Assembly: GCA_013433145.1 (NCBI GenBank)
Contig: CM024172.1
Coordinates: 6,502,553-6,566,552 of the forward strand
Reading direction: 5' to 3'
Source: Ascaris suum
Lineage: Eukaryota > Nematoda > Chromadorea > Rhabditida > Ascarididae
Length of the DNA: 64,000 nt
Position 1 is the stretch's first letter; each line of letters opens with the position of its first letter. The translations under genes and the position numbers were made by a program. Of this stretch, positions 1 through 12,000 are shown in pieces. Below the pieces are notes generated by a model. It was not told the origin of the DNA. It worked only from the letters and a program-made list of their open reading frames with translations, and made no database searches.

Positions 1-1901
1 AGTCAATATCATTTAAAATTGCTGATTGCGAAGATGAAATAGGCGTCAAATGCATATCACCCGAGGGACAACACTTCGAACGCATCGGATGCACACGTTT
101 CCGACAATGGCCATATGCACCGCACCTCGTGCGCATAAGGCGATCTACTTTTATTATAGAAAGGAATGATCCGGTGCGAGGCAGGTCCTCGTAAACAGCC
201 ACCTGAAAGGGAGCCGGGTCAAATGATTTTGAAAAAATCCCTTAAATGTCTTAAAATATCCCTTGATATGCAAGGCCCTTTCCTTGCAATAACGCGACTA
301 TTTTGAGAAGATATGAAGTTCATATGTTTGTCGCTCGAGTAAATCCCCACCTTCCGAAACATCCTTCTTCTAAAAGGATGAACTGTGAACAGAGGACGAC
401 GGAAAGCCCCAATAACACACCCTATCCAGGAATTGTTGAGACTTACGACTTGTTTCCGATATAACCTCTCAATAATAGTGCCGCTTCCAAATGGATGAAA
501 GGCATTGGAGCAGGATTTGTTTTTGTGGTTTTCGGCAATTGAAGATAGGCTTGAGAGGTGGCTGTGACGATTTTCGGCAATTCAACACTGAGGACTCTTC
601 CTTTCACGCCTCATATAGCTGGCCGTCTTGCAACGGATGTGGAGCAAAAGTATATCAGTTTTATTTCAGCTGCGCCCCGTGGAATAACAAAGAGTGATAC
701 ACGGAATAGGCAGCAAAAACATGATAAATCAGCGAACACAATTTATTTCTCGCAGTAAACTTATTTCCTTATGTCATGCCATGCGGACGGACTGACGTGC
801 GTGATGTAAAGGTAATAGCACTGAGAAGGTCTAGAGGCCGGCAATGCAGGTTGTGTATCGTTGTGTCGCGACCGCTCCCTCCCCCTCCCTCTCTCCCCTG
901 TCCTCTGTCAGCGGGCGCGTTCTTTGTTCATTGCTGATTCTACGTAGACGAGAACAAAAATGAAGGATATCGGAGAATGCCGTTTACGTTTGCCATTCTT
1001 GTTGTTCTCAAGCAGTTTTCAACTTACTGTTATTGTTGGGAAAGTTCTTATTAGGTGTAACAACCCACCAAAGCTCTATGCTGCCTTGGTAATAATTGTC
1101 TTTTAATAATATTTCGGCTAGATATCAGAATCCCCCGATCTTATCTGTCGTTAACTTGTCGAGTTTCGTTTTCGATCAAAAGTGTCTGCCGGTTTTCGTT
1201 TTCGAGATGCACTTGGTTTCAAACGAAATTCGCTTCTAAACTACCCGTGTCCATCGGTTAGCACTCGAATTACTTCACTAGCTTATTCCATCTCACGCAG
1301 CAGCCTTGCTGGCACTTTTTTACTGTGTTTCTGTGAATCTGTTGGCTTCAGTAAGGGAGTAGAAGATGTTATGGGTGGTCATGAAAAGATGGGATGAGAA
1401 GAGTGGTTTTTTAAACGTGGACTCAAATGATCCCGGATACCAAGAACGTAAATTTTGTCCGAATCGTAAACGTTTTGCATGAGTTGAAATAAGCTGACAC
1501 GCAGACAGTTAGAGCCTGTATACTCTAATTTTTGCCAAACAAGGAAAGCATTGCTGTAATGTAAGGTAGTACCGTAGCATGAATGGTTACTCGCCAGATG
1601 CGGGTTGCCTATGGTGGACAATATAGGTTTCATACCTTTCATGCGAATTGTAACACGTCGTAAAATAAAAACTCGAGTATACTTCCATCCGCACCGAACT
1701 CAGTTCATTTCTCAGACTAGTCTACTTTTCAGTTTGTTTTATTATGAGCTACTAAGGGCTCTAACTGGCAGAGAACGGGAGTAGCGCAATTTGCTTATGT
1801 TTCTTGCGGCTCGAATAGAGGGCTGGTTGCAGAATTACGTATCGAAAAAGCTTTATTTACCGTCAAGTGATCGGCTACTTCATTGAAATTTGGTTCAGTT
1901 T
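1..1901. other. Left flank without a supported gene
   Basis: No convincing exon chain was found. A pyrimidine-rich run lies at about 870-900. On the minus strand a short open stretch (about 1415-1497, residues such as QNVYDSDKIYVLGIRDH) follows an AG and could be a downstream exon of the gene that starts at 2521, but no donor or phase match confirms it. Confidence 0.4.
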
Positions 1902-2521
1902 TTAGGAACTCCTCTGAGTTCGTAATTTGCGAGCTGAAGAGAGATGGGTCACAGAGTTGCAAGGCTGAGTAAAGTGGTCAGCACAGCGATCAGTGAAGAG
2001 CGTTGAAATTGATCTCTCCTGACTGATTCCAGTAAGCGCTCTTTCAACCAACAGCTCACTGAAATGGGCTTCCACTACTTCATATCTGACTGTAACCTCG
2101 AATGAAGGCTGCGATAACAGAAAAACAACTCGAGGTCTTCTGCTGCTGATACCAAATATTCGCTCGACTAATCGCTGCATTACCATGCCAAAATATCGAG
2201 GCGACTGTCCGCTGTCCATTTGCGCAGGGTCTAAAACGTCGTGCCACAGAACATACGTTGCTCCCTCTCTTCCCACATAAAAGTCACCTGTGAACAGTGC
2301 ACAGTCCTCAATTACGACTATGGAGACCTTCCCTTTCCACCGGTAAATGCTCAGTGGCATACTTCTCTGCAGAAGAGAGAAAGCAATGAGAAGTGTAGAA
2401 CCCTTAGCTGACGAGATTCTTCGCTGCCAACACTTCTAATCCGCCGATACTTTGCCATCGGTGAGAACGAGGCATCAACGTCTTGAAGTGTCTCGGTTAT
2501 CTGAACGGGTCTCGATTTCAT
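1902..2521 (-). CDS. Unidentified protein, 5' part of a gene
   Basis: Predicted as exon 2402-2521 (40 codons from ATG at 2521) joined to exon 2366 downward. A trans-splice-like acceptor (gttaacag) lies 22 nt upstream of the ATG. The joining intron would be only 35 nt (2367-2401), with a strong pyrimidine tract before the acceptor; joining restores the frame exactly. The second exon is open to a stop at 1902, the longest well-behaved minus-strand ORF in this part. A possible donor after SQPSFE at 2097 could instead lead into further exons to the left. Residues include IEDCALFTGDFYVGREGATY and RRPRVVFLLSQPSFE, with alternating hydrophobic strands and no obvious membrane segment or signal peptide. 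I do not recognise the family. Codon usage and composition look like real protein. Confidence 0.45.
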
Positions 2522-4064
2522 GAACTTCGCACAAAGTAGGGTTCACTGTTAACAAGCATTAATATCATGTGAAGCATCAAATTCACACATACATATCAAG
2601 CTTCATTTTCAATCTTCTATATAATCGTTGACGGCCACAGGGTAGCGCTCAGTGTTTATAAGACCAGTACGTCACTTAGAAACGCCTCTCGGATTCCTAA
2701 ACAGAAACCTCTCCTTTATTGAACTGTACTATTAAATGGGAACCTCGCCTCGTTTCCCTCCTCTTCAGTTTTCATCTCAAAAGCTCACCAGCATTACTCT
2801 TATCGGCAAGAGTTAATAATACAGCATCAACGGTAAGATATAAGGGTTGAAAATCGTTATCCTAGAGTCGCCGGACACGGATCAGACATCTCACTGTAGC
2901 GGAAAAATCGTTTCTTCGGGTCGCGAACGATGAGTTCCTTACAAGTTCTTATGTTATCCGAGTAGTGACGCTCATGGGAGTTGCAAAAACTCCTGCAACA
3001 AAGCGACTACTCAACTCAAAAGACGACTTACACCGCGAATTTCTGGAGAACGGCTAGAACTCGTATAATTCGCTCTATTTGAAACATGACAGTGCAACAG
3101 GTTCACCGCCAACCGATGATGATTTACTCATCTTACATAATAACTGCAACTAGAAAGGCTACTCTTCTCTCCCATCGTCTGAGGCTCTGCGAAAAAAACT
3201 GCCTACGTTTTGCCGATACATACAACAGAATGAATCAACCGGAACAAAAGCCCGATAACTCTATAAAAGATTACAACATCTTGATTTTATCTTTTGCATT
3301 CTGCACCTTTCTCCTTACCTTCTGCCCCTTCCTATTAGATCATGATTTCAGTTCGATTCTCAAATACTCTTCGATGGCTCAAGTGTCACCTGGATATGTC
3401 ACTGCGAAGCATTTCTGTTTCAACCACTGCTTAGACCAAGACCAAAATGAACTTCGAAACACTCTCAGACTCTTCTCTTTTCTATCGTACACTCGCAAGA
3501 AGTTTATCACCACCCATCTGCGCCATTCATAGCATCGCCAACTGCCATTTGTGACAGCTCTTTGAAAGATATCTTTCGCATAAAAATGGAATATTTACAC
3601 CATCTAAACAGAAGGGTGACGCACGAAAAGTGATAATGGATTGAACTTAGATCTTTTGCTCACAGAATCAGGTACGACACACCATGCTACCGCCATGCGA
3701 CACTGTTTCCTGCCCGAAAATATTTATGCAAGTCAGCTGCACTGTCCTTACCTGCTTGTTCGCCAGTTCAACCTCTGCTTAATGATGTCATTTGAACTGC
3801 ACCACGCTTACGCATTGAAGGCTACCGTTACTCACGTGAGTGGACTTACATGAAAAAACCAATCACAAAATGTCGTCTTTTAACAGCTAAAAACGCAACC
3901 AATCCTCGAGCAAAAAACGAGCGCAAAATTGACAATACGCAATGTAATGCAAGCTAGCATGCTTCGAATGCGAATAGAGAGTGGCGCACCAGGGGCGGCA
4001 CATCAGCCAGGACAATTGAAATGGATCAAAGCTAGGTAAAAGAAAAGATAAAGCACAGTTTTGG
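2522..4064. other. Intergenic stretch between two minus-strand genes
   Basis: Nothing supported. A plus-strand ORF at 3086-3532 begins with an ATG but has no splice context or recognisable motif, and is treated as chance. Confidence 0.4.
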
Positions 4065-4213
4065 CTAGCAGACTTCTTTCTCCCTGAGCTTAGCTCCGAA
4101 GGGAAATGCGAGTTCTGCCGCGGCTTCTTGGAAGATTTCTGCGACCGTTATTGTTACAAAAGCAGTAAGATGTCTAACGTGAGCACTAAACCAGCGAGAA
4201 CGCCCTTCCTCAT
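4065..4213 (-). CDS. BAR gene exon 7 (last helix and stop)
   Basis: Acceptor attttcag, then [32 protein letters not shown] and a tail ending in KEVC with stop at 4065-4067. The helix matches the final BAR helix. An alternative acceptor at 4185 would shorten it. No clear AATAAA was seen within about 60 nt after the stop. Confidence 0.55.
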
Positions 4214-5992
4214 CTGAAAATCTGTAATTTTAAGTTACACAGAATCGAACATTCCCAAACTGTAGTACTCTGTCGCATGCAAACGTGTTTATAATCGGTT
4301 AAGTGATTTTTTATTAACGTAAACATTATGCAAAAAGAATCTATCTAACAATGGCGCTTCACAACGTCGCTGCTACACCGACTCCAATAGACCGTCGTAG
4401 TATCAAATTCTAGCAGTTGCAGCTGATATCACTGATAGCCAGTGTTCTATACCTCACATGGGGAGCAAGAGTGACCTGAGCCACTGCTCCAAAGTGAGCA
4501 GCTAGTCGTAAAGAGGGCTATTGAGACAAGGATCAGTAGGAGTTGGAAAATAGGATAATCGGTTCGTAACGGGCATTAGAATACAAAATTTAATGGAAGT
4601 CGATGCAGTCAGTCTTATCTTCGTTGAGTCTGCTTCAGGCCAGCTCTAGAATATCAAGCAAATGTTAAATGAAGGCTCTCCCATAAAGCAAACATGAATG
4701 GCAAGTTCACTGAAGATTTGAAAAGAGCGTCATTGTTGCGTTATCTTCTATTGAATTCTTGCTGCCGCAATTGCTTTTGCGCTTTCTCCATGGAAATGCT
4801 GCAGACATGTCCAATACTCGATAATATCCCTCTACAAGCACATTCAGTTAGTTTGCTCATCATGATTCCATTACAGCCGTATATGCGTCACTTTTTTTGG
4901 TTAGCTGCGACGCACCTGCAATGCATTTTAAATCGAATAGGAGGAACACCGTTCGAATTTGTCGACAATCCCTCGCAGACAACTCAATGTACTGTAACGG
5001 CTGCTAGCGGCGTGCAAACACCGCCCATGTTATGACCTTTTCATCTTTTCATAGCTTCCTCGACATCGCTCTCACTATTTTTTTTTTTTTTTTTTGTAAC
5101 TGTTTGATCCATTCACTTCAGGCATCTTCAGTTCTGACTCCCGTCTGAATCAGTGCCACTCTCATCATTTTCAGTAAGTTTTTGTGATGTCACTCAGTGA
5201 TTTTTTGTGTAGAAGAAATCTTTTCGAGCAAGGAACATTATTTCTAGCACAACGTGCCACGAAAACTTGACGGACATCAGGACAGAGGATCGCCACCAAT
5301 TTTTGACAAACCGAATGGCCCTATGGCTCTACTGAGCTGTCGCTCTTTTCTACTGTTCAAAAATTTTCTGTCAGTTGTATATTCGGCAAGAAATCTCCAT
5401 GATGCGCATACGCAGGAGGATCCCAAACCCAATCCTTTCAATTTTCCCTCTTCTTAGCGCTTCACTCCAGCGATTAAATAGGACGGAAGAGGTTAGAAGT
5501 GGGTGCGTCGAGTAGTTGCAAAATAAGAGTAATGCTGAGGAAGGATCAAGATAAGTTCGGAACAGTCAGAAGAGATAAGAAGGTCGTAACTGAAATGGCA
5601 TTTGTATGCACAAGAAAGAGAGCTGTGGATTTATCTCACTGAAAGATTTTCAAAAAGGATTTAGTTGCGCAAAAAAACTTCCTCAGGACAATTTTTCAAT
5701 AGGGAAGTGAAGATGTTCAGGACAAAAGAGATTCAGTGTAAAAAATAGCAGTCATATTGAACGAACGAAGACAAGTTGCTGGGATGAGGATGTTAGAAGC
5801 GATTATACTGCGTATGGCTGAGAAAATCTGGGAGTTACCGAAAGAAATTGAGAGGCATGCAGTTATAGTTAACGCGATGAGATGGACGGAAAGATGGAGG
5901 AGACAAACAAGTTAGACTGCGGCTCCTTCCACACTAGTACGGTCCTCAAGCAAGTGAAGGCTACAGATTCTTTATATGTAAATATAAATAAG

Positions 5993-6091
<99 letters not shown>

Positions 6092-9000
6092 AACAGCAAA
6101 TATTTGAAGATTTTAGGCATTAAACGAGTATTTTCGTTTCCAGTGGAATGTTAAACTCTCTTCACGTCGCCTTTCTAAATAAGCAGTTGCCGGTTGGTGA
6201 AGCAAGAATGTGCAAATCAAGCACTGCAAGACAGTATCGAACGAAAGGACCTCATGTGCAAGTTTAATACTCGGCAACTGGTTGAGTTTTATTAGAACGC
6301 GGTTGGCCTGCGCATCGAAGTCGCCCACCGCCTGCTCGTAGAGTGTTGCGTACTTTTCGATTTTCTCGGTGGTCTTTGACATTTTCACCTCGTGCTTTAT
6401 ATGGTCCATATGGTTTCTACTCCTGCAACTAGCATACTTTCCTGCCTAACAAGAGCGTCTCATGTCAACGAATTGAATTAAGACATCTGAAATACATAAA
6501 CGTTGAGGCGTGCCCATTTCAAATATCGCTCGCTTGTTAATGTTTATAAATGAGGATAATAGGCGACCTTTCTGCAATCTCTTGCTGAATGTGAATTCGT
6601 TATGATATTTGATTAGGCATCGCTAATCTTCAAATCTTATTACTGTATAGACTGATATCTTTAAACATGAATGTATGAAATAATGTGGCACCTCATAGCG
6701 AAATCGCAGTAGGTGGTATATTGGAAGGATTATTTGCGCTTAAGAATTTGAAGAATTTGAGAGAATCAAGGCATGTGGAGAATCAAGATGGTGCACTTCA
6801 TTGGTGTTTCTGCAATATCCCTCCTCCTTAGAGAATAAGCGAAAGTGTCAATTGACTTACTGAATTAAATGTTTTCGTAAAGGAAACTATTTATTCCGCT
6901 CATATCAAGGTGCACATGCTTGTTGTCTCTATCTCCAACTTCGGCTTCGTTGTGTAACTTCGCATTCATCGGAAGGTATGAAAATGCTACAGAACTGCTG
7001 ATCTCTTAAGGCCACTCCTGACGTGCCACCAAACTGATGTGCTTGACACTGACTCAGCTAGCGTTCCGACTCGGTGAGTTAGCTAAGGTGATAATTAATT
7101 ATGAGGCTGCAATGATTTGTTACAGAATGACTTATTAGCACATATGCAGCTCATGCGTTAATTTAATCAAGCATCAAATTTTTTACGAATTGTTGCCTTC
7201 TTGTACATCGAGTTGGAGAAGATTTTCTTCGGAAGTAATCTCCCTCTGCATAAATGGGAATGGAAGCCAACTGATGATACTTCTAAAATAGCGCATTCTC
7301 GGCGTAAGACGATCCCGACGCGCGATAAATTTGGAATACTTCGAGTTCGCTTTCAGCGCCAGGTGCTTACGAAGTATGTGGCGATGAGGGCCAGTTAGTT
7401 GTTGTGTGGATGGAGCTTCAGTGTGAAAAACAGGAATGCTTTCTTCTTTTTCCTTATTAATTACGACCGGCATACCCTAATGTGTTCATCGGAATGAACA
7501 TATTAGGTTATGCCGGTTGTTCCACTGAAGAGCTCTCCTCTTCAGTGGAACGACGATGAATCGACTCATCAGTATCCGATGTGCAGGAAACGAACCTAAG
7601 CCCTAATCTTCACGCTACCGTACAACTTCACCTAAGTGGAAGCGGAAGCGATATGAAGAAACGTTTGTTCGTAATGAATGCTTTGTCGATTCGAATAAAT
7701 AAACAAATAAATATCCTAATGCAAATGACGTTGCGTTAAATTTACATATCTGTTGCAAATTCTATGCCGATGACGCAAAAATGTACAGATCGGCTGCTGA
7801 GTCCCATACGAATGTTAAGCGCAATGTTGAGCTCTGCTGTAATCAAAAATGGGGACGCACCTATGGCAACTTGATATATCCTCCGAAAAATGCACTTCAG
7901 TTTCAACTTGAAGCTGACCCCAAAAGTGACAGAGGGTGGGTCTGGATGCTTTATGCGAATGAAGTCCTTCATTCCCATGACCGCTGCGTTGAATTTTTGC
8001 GCTGACCGACCGGTCCGTCAGTTGGCATACTGCAGTGTTCGTAGCTTTAAATACAACTGCATAGAAAAGTCATTTGAAGTGGTAGCATACTATCGCCTCA
8101 TTTTCGGATAACATACGCTAGAAAACATTTCTCCATAGTAGAATCCTGTGCCATCTATATCTCTGCTATAAAATTATTAAAGGTTTTTTCAGAACGCAGT
8201 TTGGCAGAATTATTTCTTTTCCAGTGTTTGCAGTGTTTTTTAGAGTGCACCGAATTCAAATCGAAATGAAGGTCAGTAATAGCACCGCACTGCTTCCTTG
8301 AACTTTTCACCTTCGCGTGGTCGTTGCTGCTATTTTGCTATCTTCTAAGCTGAACTTGCACCAGTATGATCTATCCAATGACGTATCAAAGTAGTTATAA
8401 TTACTTCCACAGCATAAACCTATGTTCTTTATCTCACTGTCGTTTCAGTATTTTCTTATTTTCGTTTTATTTGATTACAAATTGTTTTCATTGGAAAAGA
8501 ATTCCCTGCTGAAAAGTTCTAAATGACATGCACAGAGTAATCGTTGATACGAATTTACTTATCAAGCTTTGCCCTCTCATCCATACATTGTTTATATTCG
8601 ACAGCGAAAAAGCGACGTAAGTGACGAATAGCCTTTCTTCCATTGATCTGTAAAGAAGCGTAAGAAGAGTTCACACAGAACAGTGCAATACCTTACACTG
8701 TATCTTCTTATCTATTCGTTTTGTCATTTAGTTGTTTGCTACCCGCAGCTTATTTTTGCAAAATACCGCATTCCCAAAAGAACTTATCGTGAAACATGGA
8801 AATAGGTCACTCACCTTATCTGACAAGACGTCCCATTTCACTCTAAATAGCATCTTGCCATGCTGCCCTCCGAGGGTCTATCCTTCGAAATAACGTGACC
8901 AGCATGTTAGATGGTTGCCATGTGAAGGCGGTGTTAGAATTCTTTCATGGTGCGACAACCTCTTTTTGCAGCATGGGGAGAGAAATGGTGCAACCTCTTT

Positions 9001-12000
9001 GCAGGAGGGGAGGAGATAAAGACATCCTCTCTACCTAACAACTTTTGAAATTTTGAGCCGTCCATTTACCGACCGATGGCGATACCTTCCACATTTTTGC
9101 TTACTGCTCGCTATGGGTAATACTATCGTCTACGATCATACAAAGATGACTGGGATACGTGGAGGTTATAATCCAAGTTTAAAGACATTTTATGCATCCA
9201 TCACAATCATGGATGAAAACATCGAATAGATTGAAAGTTTGGGTGAAGGATAAATATACCTGAAAATCTCTTTGCACATTAGCAAGTACCTTGGATGCAG
9301 AAATCGCTGCAAGTATCGAGGCGTGTCTGTCAGTTGGAAGATAAGTGTAAAAAAGTGCAAGCGAACTGGCGAGTTTCTCATAGGGATTCTCACCTGGCTC
9401 TGCATCTACCTGCAAGCACCATGCAATTTGTATATTGTGTGAATTGCATCGCTTGCCTTATGAATTGTGGCGTCACTACGACCAGTAATGAAAGATAATG
9501 GATCAATCCGAGCCTAGTGAAAGACTTAGACGCTTCGAGCTGTAATCGATGATTGACAGACGGTGGATTGGTTTCAGCTCCTAAAAACGTCGTTGCGGGC
9601 GGAGTGTTTTGTGATTTCTCTCCATCTTTCTATTCCATCTTTCAGTCCATTTCCACTATTATGCTCGTATGCCTCATTTATGGCAGTACGGTCAGATGTC
9701 TGAGAGCAGCGTTGCTATTTGAATGGATGGCTGGCTTGTCAGTCGACAAAAGTGATTGTCGCCTAGCTGTTCGCATAAAGCTGTACCATATATGTTTGGG
9801 AAAGTTTGTTCACTATTGGTTGGCAAGTGAACTTCATTAGAGACCATTCTGAAGTAATCGTGAAGCTGGCTAGGCGAAACGGGATTATGGTGAAAGCTCA
9901 CGAATAAATCATCGTCTCGGTGAAATTCGTATAAGAATGTACAATTGGTTCAGGTGTAAATCAGCTGCAACAAATCATAGACCCACGCTGACGATTTATA
10001 GAGAAATGTTAGAAACGTTAGTTAGAAACAGGTGATCTTGTTCTCTTGCTCGAAAGATATGATAACATTATAATATACATTGAGTGACGGTACAACACGG
10101 TTACATTAGCTAGCTCATAGTATCCTAATGTGCTTGTGTCAATTTTGACTTCGTCAGCGGCGACTGCTTTCGATTCATTGCGTTCAACTCGTGGTATTCA
10201 CTCCCGTTTGCTCCATGCTTTGATGAATTCATGACGGTTGCTATGTAGAAGGCTTTGGATTCACTAATGAACTTGCATGATCGCTATACTCGTTCTTCCA
10301 ATTTATCTCACACCGCAAATATGACTTTCATTGATGGAATAGATGGAGCAATATTACTGAACACTGCTGTAGGCTTTGGCATTGAGGCGTTGAGCGCAAG
10401 ATTTGAATTATTAATGTGGCGATTACGGATTCTTGAAAACACAGCTATGTTTGTTGCACCGATATCGAAAAGGCGAGCCATTATTCGTCTATTCGGGCAA
10501 TGTGTCAATGCTCACAGTATGGTCCACTTTGCTTGTTTAAATTCAAAACGAAAAAACAATGTTTGTAGGCTGGTACTGGTGGTCTTTGGAAAACTTATTT
10601 ACATGTGGACCATCAGTCGATTATGTCCTTTTATGACTTTAGGTCTATTTTTTGTAACAGGAAACTAATATGCCATCGTTGTGGTGATGACAGCCCGTCC
10701 ACCAACTCCAACCAGAAAACGAAATTTTGTCTTTCTCGAAAAAGGGCCTCTATATATTCCCTCTCTTTCTGGTTTTTTCGGCTGCAACAGGAGCATAGTC
10801 TTACAGAGCGTCCTCGGTCGACAGTCGACTTATATTTATGAAATGCTTCGGTTGCAACGGAGTTCTGTTGCAAACGAATGATTTCTGTAGTCTAGCGACC
10901 AAAGGTTTTAAAAAGCAGTCGTTTTCAACCGAATCACAGTCGCAAGCCAACGTCTTCGGTTTTGGTTTGCAAACAAAATTTAATACCGCACACCTGAATT
11001 CTCATTTTTGGATTCGTTTATAATGTAAGTGTATGCTTGGATTTATGCATCAACTGCTTTTTCCTTTTGGGTAATAATATTTTTCAGGAATATGACGCAC
11101 TGCGCATAGCAACTGCGGGAAATATTCAGATTTGGTCAATCTGACCGAAAACTGATAGGCATGAGTAAAACATATTTAGTGGTCGAAATATGATCGCCAA
11201 TACGGAATATGGAAACCACCTTCGAATGCGTGGAATGTGGGCGTGAGCAAGGTTGAGCGAAATTTAAAAAATATGATCGAAAATGATGGCCTATCGAACG
11301 AGATTTGGACTGTTGCTTGAACAAGTTTTGAATTACAAGCACTCACTTCGATGTACAACAGTGCGAGCGATAAAACGGAATGCAAGGACACCAGGCATAG
11401 TAGACTGAGAGTTGAGAACTGAGATGGCGACGTAGCTATCAAATACGAATACCAGACCAACTTCTGGTCTTCGATTAGCACGGGGTTGGGCCTGGGCAGC
11501 TTATGTCACCGTGCCCAATTTCGCCTTCGTTCCCGTTGGGCGCTTCCGATTCCTCCTCCATTCCTTTATTTCGCCTCATTTTTTTGAGCTATATTTCCTT
11601 CCAGGTTTGTTTCATTTCCAATGTAGGTGCTAGCCTGCCAATATTTGCTGGCACCCCTGCAGCGGCTAGCAGCCTTTTGCTATCCAGTGGCACCAGAATT
11701 AGTATACTCATGAACCGCGACAAATAGGGCGGACCAGCGGCTGGTGAGGTTCAGAAATTTTAGAGAGTACAAAACCATGCGCAATAGTTGACTATTGGCA
11801 TGCGTTGATCGTATGCCATAGCCTTTAGGCTTTTACCTAAGCACTTGATATTTTGCTTTTGTATGTGAGGCTACCAAAATGCTGAATGCTGCTCCTTTTC
11901 TTCAGCAAAACGGATGTTGTAAAGGCATACATGCGTGAAATAAACGTATGAAAAAGATATACGAAATGAAGGTGATATCCATATTTTCTGCACTTTGCAA

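Noticed and set aside
3086..3532. 148-codon plus-strand ORF
   Set aside because: Has an ATG and one hydrophobic stretch, but no splice context, no family motif and composition like random AT-rich sequence.
4694..5035. 113-codon plus-strand ORF in the last BAR intron
   Set aside because: No recognisable domain; cysteine- and leucine-rich translation typical of noncoding sequence.
5060..5095. Short acidic minus-strand reading next to a homopolymer, as a further BAR exon
   Set aside because: The tract before its AG is poly-A on that strand, not pyrimidine, and a stop follows at once.
5869..6120. ORFs rich in alternating tyrosine and isoleucine here and at 21487-21723 and 25954-26494
   Set aside because: They are translations of (TA)n microsatellites.
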